Origin: Nitzschia sp. DOCU1
Lineage: Eukaryota > Bacillariophyta > Bacillariophyceae > Bacillariales > Bacillariaceae
NCBI GenBank assembly: GCA_951394045.1
Contig: OX595992.1
Location: forward strand, 2,728,001 to 2,792,000
Length of the DNA: 64,000 nucleotides
Direction: 5' to 3'
Below are positions 10,399-20,921 of the stretch, piece after piece. Position numbers and translations under genes: made by a program. How positions within the stretch are numbered: position 1 is the stretch's first letter; every line of letters starts with the position of its first letter. The notes under the pieces were generated by a model. The model did not search any database. It was given only the letters and a program-made list of their open reading frames with translations, and was not told where the DNA came from.

Positions 10399-11013
10399 CT
10401 ATTCAGATTGCCAAACTTCCAACTCGGTTTTAAGAGCAAATTTCAAGGCCTCACACACGTTGTCCAATGAGTGTGCTTTGGACAGTAGGGCCAGCTCTAG
10501 ATCCTTGTTACTCGACATGGAAAAGGAAGACATCTTCGAGGCTAGCAAAGCATCATCAGAAGGAGGAGCATCAAATTCGTCCAACGTTGATGCCCAAAAA
10601 TCAATCTGCTGATCCAGCACGGCATCTCGAAGAGCCTCCACTTTTTGTCGGCGGCGGGCATCCTGTAGGACTTGAACATGCAATGACGCACCCTTGTTTC
10701 GAAGGCTGGGGGTGGATGGTGAAACTTCTTCCTTGGTTTCACAGCCTGCGGGTTCTTGTTCGGCCTGGTCACTTCGAGCTGACAAGGAAATACCGTCCGT
10801 ATCAAGGATTGTCATCTGCTCACAAAATCGTACCGAAGAATGGGTCTTGCGGTGTAAAGGATTTGTCGCACGTCGAGGACTCTTTAACATGGTGGCCGCG
10901 TCCAATCGAAGGGAAGTATCACTTGTCATGGCTTCTAACGCAGCGGTTGCACTTCGTTGCCCCATGGTGGATTCAGACGCATCGGGAGTATTATTTGTGG
11001 TATGTTGATACAT
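10399..11013 (-). CDS. Hypothetical protein, Ser/Ala-rich with helical C-terminus
   Basis: About 204 residues from the ATG at 11011-11013 (MYQHTTNNTPDASES). The frame continues upstream to an ATG at 11245-11247, but that part is hydrophobic and AT-rich and probably leader. Residues 55-80 contain SSVRFCEQMTILDTDG, loosely like VVNFRAHVQVESVATRDG of the neighbour at 8685-9209. The second half has a predicted helix (VLQDARRRQKVEALRDAVLDQ) and an acidic stretch (TLDEFDAPPSDD). No enzyme motif is visible. Function unknown; a weak family link to the 8685-9209 gene is inference only. Confidence 0.5.
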   Translation of the reverse strand: MYQHTTNNTPDASESTMGQRSATAALEAMTSDTSLRLDAATMLKSPRRATNPLHRKTHSSVRFCEQMTILDTDGISLSARSDQAEQEPAGCETKEEVSPSTPSLRNKGASLHVQVLQDARRRQKVEALRDAVLDQQIDFWASTLDEFDAPPSDDALLASKMSSFSMSSNKDLELALLSKAHSLDNVCEALKFALKTELEVWQSE

Positions 11014-11972
11014 GGTGACGGAAGATGATGATTCTAAAAGAGAGCAAACGAGCGGTGGTATTAATACGAGTAGGTGAAAGAGTTGTGAAGCGAAAATTAT
11101 GATAATGGAATGAAAGATCGATCTTTGCTCGTGTCCGTTCAGAAACTTCATCTTTTCTAAGTGTTCGCGGGAGTTGCCGACGTGGTGGCAAGTCACTAAC
11201 TTGAGAACAATCAACTCAACTGCAAGTCTCCTTTTCCTATGCCCCATGACTAAGCTAAAGCGAAGCGATTAAACCACTAAAGTCTAATTGTTTAAGCTCA
11301 TTATTGGCTTTATTCTCCCATGATTACAGCCTGGAGGGCTTTGTTCTCCTGTGATGCTACAGAGCGTAAGCTCTGTGCTCGCCTTGTAGCTACCACACTT
11401 AAATGGATTTCTCCCTGGAGATCGGACATTTAATGAGATGACCTTCGTACCTAACAGAAAACTCCGAAGATCCGATGCCATCGTTTTGCGTTTCACGAAT
11501 ACAATAGCCCTTGCTCAGCGGCGACATAAGAGACAAGAAAATCACTCGGATGCCCGCTTTCTGGTGAAGCGCAGAAGATGTCCCGGAATTCGGAGATCAA
11601 ACTTCGCCTCGCGCCTTCTCCTTATTTCAAGCATTAATTGTTATCGCAAATCTTCAACTTGGCAGAGCAGTCTGTGTGTCATGTCGAACCTGCCTGTTCT
11701 GTAGGGTTCCCGAGTGTGCCCATTCTTGGCAAAATCGACTATGATATGACGTACGATACGAGTAGGTAGTATCATAGGATAACCTCTAGCCCTGCTAGCG
11801 TTTTCCCCGTGTACTATTTCTTGGACGTAGTCATAGCTTTAGTAGCGTAGTAGTAGTCTATTATATCTAGTGTATTTATTCGTTGCTGGCACAAACGTAG
11901 CACGGAACCATCCATTGAATGTAGCAGAACGCACGAGTTCATCTCATGCAGCAGCTGTTCTTGTCCACAATT
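11014..11972. other. Intergenic region, nothing recognised
   Basis: No supported gene, repeat or RNA. It contains the leader of the 10399-11013 gene at one side and the 3' flank of the 11973-12761 gene at the other. Confidence 0.5.
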
Positions 11973-12761
11973 TTATTCTAATGTCGTCGTTGTTGTTGGC
12001 GGCTTTTCTTTGGCAGTAGCAGTGCCCGTCGTAGTATTCGTCGTTGTATTCACATACCATGTATAGTCGGAAAGTGTACTATACTTGGATCGATTCTTGT
12101 ACAAGCGTTGGATGGTTTTGAAGGCGCCCTTGAGGGTTCGTTTCAATGCTTTGGCAAGGACTACCGAAAATCGACGTATCGAGGATGCTTGTCGATGTGG
12201 CGTACTACGTTTAGCCCGCCACCAAGTCATGGCTCGTCGAAGAAATTCGGTTTGTTGTCGTTGTTGCTGTAGTACCCAACGAGTTTTCGTCGTCGCGGCA
12301 GCCAGACTTGTTGTTGTAGTATGCAACCCCACAATCAACACGACATCCAATACCATGAGTGGATGTTCTGCCATGACTTTTGCAAAGGCTAAACTGTCAC
12401 TGGATGGATTCTCCCAGGGTGCAATCGCTGGAGGTTCTTGCAGTAATGGATCCAATACGATTGCGTTGCTGCTGCTAGAGGGAGAAGCCAATGACGACGT
12501 TGCCATTGTTGGTTGTTTTTGTTGTTGATGATAACGTTGATGTTGTACCCCCAGTATCATGAGAGCCACGAGCAGGGCCAGTACTCGTATTATCAGCGAA
12601 TCTCTCGACATGTAGTGGTTGTAAGGTAGGCTTTTCTGAAACGAGGATTGCACAACAGATCGGGAAGCATTCGGTGATCGCGGCCGCGCACCACAAGAAG
12701 AAGAAGACGAAGACAAAGTATTCGGAGAGGAGGAGGTGGCTGGCAAGTGCAGTGGAGCCAT
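11973..12761 (-). CDS. Hypothetical membrane-associated protein
   Basis: About 262 residues from the ATG at 12759-12761 (MAPLHLPATSSSP). A Ser/Pro-rich N-terminus is followed by a hydrophobic segment SLIIRVLALLVALMILGV near residue 55, and a second, HPLMVLDVVLIVGLH, near residue 130. The C-terminal third is strongly basic (RRFSVVLAKALKRTLKGAF) and ends in a Thr-rich low-complexity tail with Asn-x-Thr repeats. The two hydrophobic segments suggest a membrane protein; the Thr tail may be extracellular or disordered. I do not recognise a family. It is divergently oriented to the esterase gene at 13515. Confidence 0.5.
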   Translation of the reverse strand: MAPLHLPATSSSPNTLSSSSSSCGARPRSPNASRSVVQSSFQKSLPYNHYMSRDSLIIRVLALLVALMILGVQHQRYHQQQKQPTMATSSLASPSSSSNAIVLDPLLQEPPAIAPWENPSSDSLAFAKVMAEHPLMVLDVVLIVGLHTTTTSLAAATTKTRWVLQQQRQQTEFLRRAMTWWRAKRSTPHRQASSIRRFSVVLAKALKRTLKGAFKTIQRLYKNRSKYSTLSDYTWYVNTTTNTTTGTATAKEKPPTTTTTLE

Positions 12762-13514
12762 TGCCGCAAAACTCAACGTCGTCTCGTCGCAACAAAGAAT
12801 GAGCAACTCGTTGGAATTCTTCTTGGAATTACGCTAATGCCGATGAGTCGTTCAATTCTGCTCGCAAGTTGATGATGGCAACAACATTAACATTAACGAC
12901 AACAACCACAAATATGTTAGTTGTCTGTAGATGCAGGGTTATTCTCGAGTCGTGATGCAATGTTTTGTGTTTGTTTTTGAAATTGACGACATCATGGTCA
13001 TGATCGGCATGCTGTGGACAATCGACGACGATGACGAGAGAGACTCCGCGAAAATCGAAAAGCCTCGCCGATTTCCATACTCGAGCATGACGAGGTTGAG
13101 GGGCTCGTCACGCTCTCGCATGCACGAGGTTGAGGGGGGCTCGTATGCCCGGGCATGACGAGAGGTGGGGGTGCTCGTATGCTCGAGCATGACGAGGTGG
13201 GCATGCATGCGCGAGCGAGCGTTGCGTTTGCCAATGACGTGAGTCGGCCGGTAGATACCTACCTACATACATATGTCATCATATGCAAAAGGCATGCATG
13301 CCGACGGCATTGAACGGATATCTTTTGAGATCTCTACTAACGAAGAATGAATGGATGGATCTGCATCCAACACCCTTCGTTTCGACCATGATTGCGGCAA
13401 CGAACAAACGAACCAGCTCCATCGAAAGCAAACTGCCTTAGTAGTCTAGCCTCCCAGTAGTGCAGTTGTTCTTCGTCCTAAGCAAGCCGCGGCGGCGACG
13501 TGGATGCCATCATC
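12762..13514. other. Divergent promoter region
   Basis: Separates the minus-strand membrane protein gene from the plus-strand esterase gene and so should hold both promoters. It contains the palindrome cluster at 13081-13196 and runs such as GCATGCATGC. Short open frames on both strands overlap the palindromes and are not called. Confidence 0.55.
13081..13196. repeat. Cluster of 23-25-bp imperfect palindromes
   Basis: Two near-identical 23-mers, CTCGTATGCCCGGGCATGAC+GAG at 13140-13162 and CTCGTATGCTCGAGCATGAC+GAG at 13174-13196, are almost perfect palindromes with CTCGT and ACGAG arms. A related 25-mer lies at 13104-13128, and a right half at 13081-13093. Spacing between them is 12-35 bp with G-rich linkers (GGTTGAGGGG). 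This could be a regulatory array for bZIP- or bHLH-type dimers, or a decayed satellite. Confidence 0.7.
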
Positions 13515-16500
13515 ATGACGAAGCATGGGGCGAGGTGCTGGCAGTATTCCGCTACGACAATCCGACGTCGTCTATCGACTTTTCTACTGTCTCTTTTGCT
13601 CCTCACCTTATTCGTGACGGTGCTTCCTCCACTTCTTCTGCTGCCGTCTCACTTGACGGCACACGCCGCGCCTCCCCCCTCTGGCAACCATGGCGGCAGC
13701 GGTACTGCTGCCAACGATGACGATGATGACGATGCGGCTTATTCGTCTTGGTATGTACGAGTGACATTGCCTCGCTTGGGAACACTTCAGGGCATTCGTA
13801 GTTTGGGGGTTGACTTTTTTGGCGGCATTCCCTATGCGGCACCTCCCGTGGGCAACCTCAGGTGGAGTCCACCGGAAGAACCACCGTCTTGGAAACCTCA
13901 TGGTGAGTAGTAGAACAAACGAATATAGACACAATAGATCAAAACGACGCTAACTCACGCCTGATGAATCCGGTTCCAGTGCTTGATGCTACTCAGTTTG
14001 GACCCGATTGTTATCAAGTGGTAGATTCGGTCATGAATCCACTAGCGGATCCCAATCAAATGTCCGAAGATTGTTTATATCTCAATATTTATACACCGGC
14101 CGGAGCTTCGTCGTTTTCCTTGCAAAAGTTGCCCGTCATGGTATGGTTTCATGGAGGCGCCTTTCAACAAGGTGCTGCCAAACGTCCGGAATACGATGGT
14201 CGACGATTGGCAAGAGACATGAATGTCATTGTCGTGACAGCGAATTATCGACTGGGATCCTTGGGATTTTTAGTGTCTTCGGAGTTAGGGCTCTTGGGCA
14301 ATTATGGATTAATGGATCAACGTGCGGTATTGTATTTTGTCAAGGAACACATTCACAAATTCGGTGGAGATTCAGAAAGTATTACCTTGTTTGGAGAATC
14401 GGCGGGTGCTGTAATGATTGGATTGCATTTACTCATGGACAATCCAGGATTGTTTCATCGTGCCATTTTACAAAGTAATCCCATGGGATATCAATTTCGA
14501 AGTGTCGTCGTGGCCGACTTTTTGGGAGATGCTCTACGAAGGGCCGTGGATTGTCGAGATTTGGCATGTATGAAGGCCGAACCCGTCCAAGAAATTATGC
14601 GGGCTCAATCGAGTTTAATGGGAATACCACGAAGCGTGGGAGACTTTTTTGCATGGGGACCCACCTTGACGCATCATCGACAAGTGAGTTGGAATGCGGG
14701 GGGAACATCTTCTTCTTCTAATGCTGCCACGGGCAGTAGTGAAAGTGGTATTGCGGCTACCACGACTACTAGCACTATCAAGCCCCGCCCCATGTCCCGT
14801 TCGGCCGACTTGTCCACGACTCTGGTATTGGAAGAACGATCCCTCTTTTCTGTCGAGACGTATGCCAAACAACGGGAATCGACCAAATTTGCTGTCAATG
14901 TCAGTCAACCTCTCTTGAATTTGCATTTGGTGCCCGACGAAATACCCATCATTATTGGAACCAACAAACACGAGGGTGAAATGTTTGTGCATTCGGCATT
15001 TCCCTTGACCATGAGCAAGGCTGTGTATTGGATGTTTGTCGGCGCATTGTTCAAGGATTCGGCCAGTCGGGTCCTCAAGCATTACAGGACCTATGTGACG
15101 CAACTGGAAAACGAAGCTCAAGCCATTGCCGAACAACAATTGCTAGAAGAAGAGAATCGACAATACTATTTGGAACATTTTGAAGAACTGGAACAAGAAT
15201 ATGCTTGGTTAATGATGGCGGAAAAACAAACAATACAATCCGAAAGCAATCCAAATGACGACAACAACGTGATTCGGGAGGAGGCTGCGCAAGTCATTTC
15301 GCCCGAAACAGTAGAACAACTTGTTCAAACTTTCAATTCGGGAGGAGACCAGCAAGATGAACGAGAAGAGAACACAGGGAATACAACTGCTACTTCTCCA
15401 TGGTGGCGTCGAGCCATGGATCGCGTTTTGGAAAAGCCTGACCCACACACGGTAGAGGCCAAAAGGCTGGCACGCCTCGAACAAGCCGAGGCCAAGCGAT
15501 TGGCCCGGCAAGAACGCATCAAGGAACGCGCTCGCCAAAAAGCTTTAAAGGAGGCTGCCAAGGTTGTTGTGGATTACCGGCCCGTCATGAGTCGCATCAT
15601 TAATGACTATTTGTTTCGATGCCCTAGTTGGCATTATGCGCACTTGCTGAGTCGAAACCGTGTCCGGAAACACAACAAGACAAACAACGTGTATGTGTAT
15701 CGATTCAGTCAACCCACTCATGTACCAGGATACAAGGAATGTTGGGGCAAGGTGCGTATGCACGGAATGGTCAAGGGGCTAACTTTGCTAGCAGTTCCAA
15801 TGAGAGACCCTCGTTACGACTACCACTAACCTGCTGCTTGCCGTCCCGTACAGTCTTGCCATACTTCCGAGCTTCCTTATGTTTTTCGATCCATGGATGT
15901 TATTCGGACCAACTATTCCACGTTGAGCAAGATTGCTCAAGACGAGGCCCCGGCAGCACCCGAATATCCCTACACGGCCATGATGAATGCCTATCGAGGC
16001 ATTTTGGAGGCGGATAATAGTACTGAATCATCATCCGGTGGGGCATCCAGCACCCCACAAGAAGAATCCAATGACGCATACTACAAGTACAGCAGTAGTG
16101 CCAGTGGCTCCTCCCACCAATCCAATCATACAACATCCTTTCAACGGATTCTCAAGCACTTTTTTGATGACTACTTTCAACGTGATGCCGACGATGAAAC
16201 CTCGGCCGATATGGCCCAACGGTGGGTCGCTTTTGCGAGATCAGGAGATCCCAACTATGAAGATTCCAAAATCGAATGGGAGCCCTGGAGGTACATTAAA
16301 GGAGATTTTCGGGACGGTGCCGCTGGTAAAAGTATGGACGAACCTCCTACAGATCCATTGGAAGGTTTTGTATTGGAGGATGACTTTTGGAAGGACGCAG
16401 AACACGAAGGAGACTCATGGGAGGTCAGCGAAGAACGGCTTGGTCGGGCTTTGCGAGAACGGGCACTACAGGCGCTGAATATGGAAGTGATCGAAGAAGA

Positions 16501-16837
16501 TGAACTAAGGACAGAACTGAGAAGGACCAAGGCGACCAAGCCCGATCCCGACAATCCGTTCTTTTCTCTCAACTTTCTTTCTCATTTAGGAATTACATCT
16601 TGGAAAGCCGAGGTCGAGTCGGCGCTTCCACGAGAGGCTGTACGACAAATCCAACGAGCTGCCCAAGAAATGGGTGTTTTGGGCACTGGAGTCCGTGGGG
16701 ATGATCGATCAGGACGCTCCTTTCAACCCGACGACGACTTTTTCCCACAGCTCTTGGAACTTATGTGGCCTCCTGAAAGTAGACTAGTCGAGAGAGACTG
16801 TACTTGTGACTTTTGGGATCGAATACGATGTAGGTGA
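13515..16837 (+). CDS. Carboxylesterase type B (cholinesterase family), secretory
   Basis: Three exons, 13515-13902, 13980-15751 and 15854-16837, with GT-AG introns (13903-13979, 15752-15853). The lengths keep frame and give about 1047 residues. A hydrophobic N-terminal segment at residues 20-45 (LSTFLLSLLLLTLFVTVLPP) is a signal peptide or anchor. Family motifs are in order: GIPYAAPPVGNLRW, EDCLYLNIYTP, VMVWFHGGAF, the nucleophile elbow LFGESAGA near 270, the acid motif GTNKHEGEMF near 456-460, and the catalytic His in CHTSELPYVF at about 723. MAQRWVAFARSGDPN is the usual late motif. Ser, Glu and His are all present, so it should be an active serine hydrolase; the substrate is unknown. Unusual features are an insert of about 160 residues between acid and His, rich in Glu, Gln, Lys and Arg and probably coiled-coil (EAKRLARLEQAEAKRLARQE), and a long acidic C-terminal extension. 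Confidence 0.9.
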
Positions 16838-17147
16838 TACCTTGATTGGATTTGTATGAGGTGTCTCGTCCGCCCGTCTCACCATCATTTCCCCCCTTGT
16901 GATGCTCTTTCATGCTGCCTTGTCAAAACGTCAGATCGATACTAAGTGCCATCAACCGTGCAGGTAAAGTGGTAGCTAGAGGCAACTGGCTCGATATCAC
17001 CTATGATCTCGCAACGTTGTCGTATGTTTTCGTAGTATCATGGTTATAGCTAGAACCAATATGCTAGAATAAGGACATCTTCTGATGCTAATTTACACTC
17101 CTTTGCGTCGCTGCTCTCACGCATCTACAAGATCTACTAGGAATACT
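16838..17147. other. Short convergent spacer
   Basis: Lies between the stop of the esterase gene and the stop of the minus-strand gene at 17148. No gene or repeat seen. Confidence 0.5.
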
Positions 17148-17774
17148 TCAACTTTCCCGTGTCTCATGACGCCGTGCTGGCATCTTGGGCAAAGTATCGC
17201 CAGCATAGCTGGCTCGCCGAGCTACTTGTGGATCTTTTGATCTCCTGGGTAGCTCCAAACTTTGTCGAAAAGGCTGCGTCGCTGGAAGAGAGTCATGCGA
17301 GACCATGTCCCATCGATCGGCTGACCGCGTGGGACGAAAGGACGCCAATGGTGGCATGTCCTTAAACCCCAGTTCTGGCAGACAATGACGCCCCCCTTGT
17401 TGTTGCTTATTATTGGTGGGAGTGATGATGGATGAATCAGAGTCATCGTCGTCAAATGTCGACGTTATTGAGCCATCTCCGAGCGAACTTATGCTGCTGG
17501 ATGTCACGTAAAAACTTAAATCGACGGCTTGTTTGATGCTCTTGATGAACTCTTCCCGTTTGGACGACGACGAGTCCGAATTCTGCTTCAGCGGTTTGTT
17601 TTTGCTTTGCCAACGTGGCGGGCACTTGCCTCTACTAGGTGTCACTCGTGATTTGGATTTGCACAGGGCGGCGGGCTTCAGTTTCTCATCCGGCATGTCT
17701 TCAAAGCTGTCCATGCTATCATTGCGGTTGGGCAAGACCTCCACATTGCCGCTCAATACGTGTAGAGATGTCAT
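17148..17774 (-). CDS. Hypothetical Ser-rich basic/acidic protein
   Basis: About 208 residues from the ATG at 17772-17774 (MTSLHVLSGNVEV). The protein is low complexity: an N-terminal Lys/Arg-rich part, an acidic Asp/Ser run near residue 105 (TFDDDDSDSS), and a C-terminal block ending PRRSKDPQVARRASYAGDTL followed by PKMPARR. That last block resembles a C-terminal signature I recall from small diatom proteins, but this is unverified. There is no catalytic motif, membrane segment or signal peptide. Function unknown. Confidence 0.52.
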   Translation of the reverse strand: MTSLHVLSGNVEVLPNRNDSMDSFEDMPDEKLKPAALCKSKSRVTPSRGKCPPRWQSKNKPLKQNSDSSSSKREEFIKSIKQAVDLSFYVTSSSISSLGDGSITSTFDDDDSDSSIITPTNNKQQQGGRHCLPELGFKDMPPLASFRPTRSADRWDMVSHDSLPATQPFRQSLELPRRSKDPQVARRASYAGDTLPKMPARRHETRES

Positions 17775-20219
17775 TCTATTAGCAACAACAACTGATGGAA
17801 GCAATGTGCCATGAATGCTTCAAACGATCCTAATAGTTGCGAAACCCAAGTTGATTGAGCCACCAGCCTTGCAAGTAGCTCCTGATCGCTGCGATGTTTG
17901 TAGTACCTGAATGGCCCGTTGAGGGTTGTGTGAGGCAACAGCTTTTCTAGGTAGCTACCAAGGCGAAACCAATTCCGAGAGAGTACATTTCCGTTTCTGT
18001 CGTGATGAAAATACCGAACCATCAAAGTGTCATATGCACGACAGGAACTTTATCCCCTTGTACGATAGGTCCCGATAAAAATATCAATGGAGATGGCTAC
18101 CGGGCCGATGTTAATTGGAAACAGAGAACAGGTTCTGAATGCTCCATGTTCAATTGCCTAATCGTTAATACGCTCTTTGCTCGATGGACTCAATAAGAAC
18201 TCCTGCGATTTAGAAAACAGTGAGACGTTCTGTCGAGAGGGTAGTTGACGAAAGGGTAGAAGAAATTGATAAAAAGATTGGGCCTGTCTGACATAACACC
18301 TTTTTCCCGAACCGCGCCACCACCACCAACGCTCTACAAGAGCAACTACAACGCGGACCTTTTGCGACAATTTGTCGCCGTATGATATCGTTAGCAACGC
18401 GGGGGAAACGATTCCAGGCAGGCCTTTCGTTCCTGGGTTTGGTTCTTCTTCTGGCACCAATAGTGCTTACTACTGCTGCTCTAGAGTGTAGCAGTGGGGA
18501 CGATATAGCGTGTTTCAGTTGGGTACTATGTACTATAAATGGCCCCGGCAGGTCTTTTTTGGGGGGGGGGGGGGTTCTTCTCGCTGCTCTCCCACAGCGG
18601 GGATCTGTTGCCTACTACTCCCCACCAGCAGCAGTAGCAGCCTCCTCGTGCCAACAAAAAGGACAAGCGTACGGTGGTACTACGAATAGCTAGCTAACAA
18701 CGTAAACCATGTGCGCTGCTGAAGCGACTACTTTGATTCGCTGTCTGTCCGTACGCCATCTGCCGACTCAGTCGAATTGCTTCATTACCCACTGTCCTTC
18801 AGCCGTCTGCCGAAACAGTCGAATTACTCAATTACGACCTAATCAACTCAGCTAGAAAATATTAAGTGCGGTCCGACTAAAGAGTACCATAGTGTTTCTG
18901 GCCTCCTCGAGGCTCATGCTCCAGACCCAGCTATTTGTAGTAAGGCCAGCTTACCACCATAAAGTATAGTTCCTCTACTATACCACCATACTACTATGCT
19001 CTAGAGTTCTCCTATTAGAGTAGCGGCCGCGAAGAGGCAGTGTACTAGTTGGTACCACGGTTACCAGCAGGTACATGTTCAGTTCCGAAATGATCATGAT
19101 ATCGAACCTGGCATCGTACATGGCGGTATTCGGTGCCCGTATGTAGTTGTTTGGGTTCTCGGCAAATAGCCACAAGATGGTTGATCATGACTCGACGCAA
19201 ATAGCCGGCAGCACAATAAAACTGTGCGCCTTTCGAAACAATGTCTCATGGAAGAACGAGAAGAGCCAATAAAGAAGTAATTTGCGCTTGTGCAATATGC
19301 CGGCGCTATCACAGACATGCTTCAATGCATCGTATTGGGCGGTTGGCAGATGCACAATCTGATCGTGAGACCGCCACCTGTTGCTGGGATTTCTCAAGCA
19401 AACGACTACCACCGATGTATCATGCACGACGGTAGTCCCTTTGTTGCCATCCCGCAGGATGGTGCACGTTGATGTCGGAACGCGTCTTCAACAGGTGGCA
19501 ATTGTCGACTTGAAGGAGTTTCCCCAAGAGAATCGATTTTGATTCGACCCCGCCGGTTGCAAAACAAATCTTTCCCCAAGAGGGAATAGATTTCGACAAC
19601 GTGTCTGATGAACATGGTGTCAACCTAGCAGATGCTCATGTACACTCCACAGCTTAGAGAAGCAATGGAACACGAAGAATTCCAATACCATTTACGACAA
19701 TATCTTTAAACAATTTCGATTCTGTTTGAAGGCGGCAATTTGTCAATGACTTTTTGGCGGTTTCTCGCATTCGCTTCCCTTGCTGTCGGCAAATGAAAAT
19801 CCACAGACATGGCATTTGAGGCATAAACCATCTGGTGCAAGGGCTTCTAACGTCAAATTTTCGGGCTGACGTGTTCCATGCGGCACTAAGAACAAATGAT
19901 CGAGATAAGCCATCTGGGGTGGAACGGTTCCCGGGGCTATAATTTAGATTCGCTGGGGTTGAATCTCATTCATTTCTCGTCATAGGGTGTCAGCTTTTGC
20001 AGACACCTAAAACGTAGAGCGTTCCGTAGAATGTTCTACCACAGGCACCGTAAACCCGCTATGGAATCCTGAGGTTATGGATGCTGTGCCCGAGAAGAGA
20101 GAAGCCGCTCTCCCCGCACATTGAAGACACAAGGCTCATCCATTGATCCTCGCTATCATATCCCCATAATTTTTGCAATCACACTTTTGCAACAGCAAGC
20201 ACACTTCACTTCCTGAACA
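17775..20219. other. Gene-poor 2.4-kb stretch
   Basis: No convincing gene. It holds a homopolymer of 14 G at 18561-18574 and many CTAG-containing strings. The only frame with a protein-like feature is at 18382-18693, listed separately. The 3' end next to 20220 should contain the promoter of the TPR-like gene. Confidence 0.45.
18382..18693 (+). CDS. Possible small secreted protein, weak
   Basis: A 103-codon frame starting MISLATRGKRFQAG, followed by a hydrophobic segment LSFLGLVLLLAPIVLTTAAL that looks like a signal peptide. The rest has four Cys and crosses the poly-G run, which gives a Gly run, and ends within Ala-rich sequence. There is no homologue in mind and the homopolymer makes the frame fragile. 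It is listed only because of the signal-like N-terminus. Confidence 0.15.
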   Translation: MISLATRGKRFQAGLSFLGLVLLLAPIVLTTAALECSSGDDIACFSWVLCTINGPGRSFLGGGGVLLAALPQRGSVAYYSPPAAVAASSCQQKGQAYGGTTNS

Positions 20220-20921
20220 ATGATGTCGTCGTCTTCCGTCACTTGCAGCCTCGACCAAGCTATCCGGTTAAACAACGATGGCGTTTCCTCCGCAATGAAC
20301 GGCGAGGACGATCGTGCCATTGGTTGCTTCTCCAGGTCGTTGGTCATGTTCAAGCAGCTCATCTCTGCTGCAGACGATGATAGCATGAACACCGACTCTG
20401 CCCTTCCTTCCACACCTTCAGAGTTGCACTCATCCACTCATCCTTTGCCACAACTAAAAGACTCTGGCTTCTTCCTGTTCAACAACGTCATCAGTCTTGC
20501 CCAAGCTTCTACCATCAGACCAGAAGACAACCACATCTACTGCTCTGTTATCATCCTAAATCTCGCCGTCCTTCACCACCAAATAGCCATTGGGGGCGCC
20601 TCGCTTGCTCGAAGAGAGGATGCTCTCCGCAAGGCAGAACGATTCTACGATATGGTTACCACCATTCTCTCGAACGAGCAATACGCTAACGATTCTCAAC
20701 CCACGGGTTTGCTCGCTCGACTGGCCGCCCTCAACAACTTGGCCAACATCCGCATGGAGAAGGGTGACTTTGGCGCATCCGGGCATTGCTTTCAAATGCT
20801 GGCCTGGTTGGTCAGTCTGACCCAGGTGGATCAATCGACTCTCTTTGAAGAACAAGAGATGGAGGGCATGATGCTGAACGTGCTCATGGCCAACCGACAA
20901 TCGGTTGCCCCTGCCGCTTAA
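20220..20921 (+). CDS. TPR-like protein of the same family as 30217-31245
   Basis: A 233-residue single-exon protein. The N-terminus AIRLNNDGVSSAMNGEDDRAIGCFSRSL is a TPR-like helix pair. Near residues 100-125, YCSVIILNLAVLHHQ with an Ala/Arg-rich helix LRKAERFYDMVTTIL follows, then LAALNNLANIRMEKGDFGASGHCF near 165-195. The same order of blocks (NLALLFHHFG, LHKARALYQSAI, LAWNNLMLLHLAKGDYAEA) occurs in the minus-strand gene at 30217-31245, so the two are distant paralogues. The repeat type suggests protein-protein interaction; no partner can be named. Confidence 0.72.
   Translation: MMSSSSVTCSLDQAIRLNNDGVSSAMNGEDDRAIGCFSRSLVMFKQLISAADDDSMNTDSALPSTPSELHSSTHPLPQLKDSGFFLFNNVISLAQASTIRPEDNHIYCSVIILNLAVLHHQIAIGGASLARREDALRKAERFYDMVTTILSNEQYANDSQPTGLLARLAALNNLANIRMEKGDFGASGHCFQMLAWLVSLTQVDQSTLFEEQEMEGMMLNVLMANRQSVAPAA

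Noticed and set aside
12939..13234. Repetitive minus-strand frames with SCSS and HTS repeats
   Set aside because: They are translations of the palindrome cluster and have no independent support.
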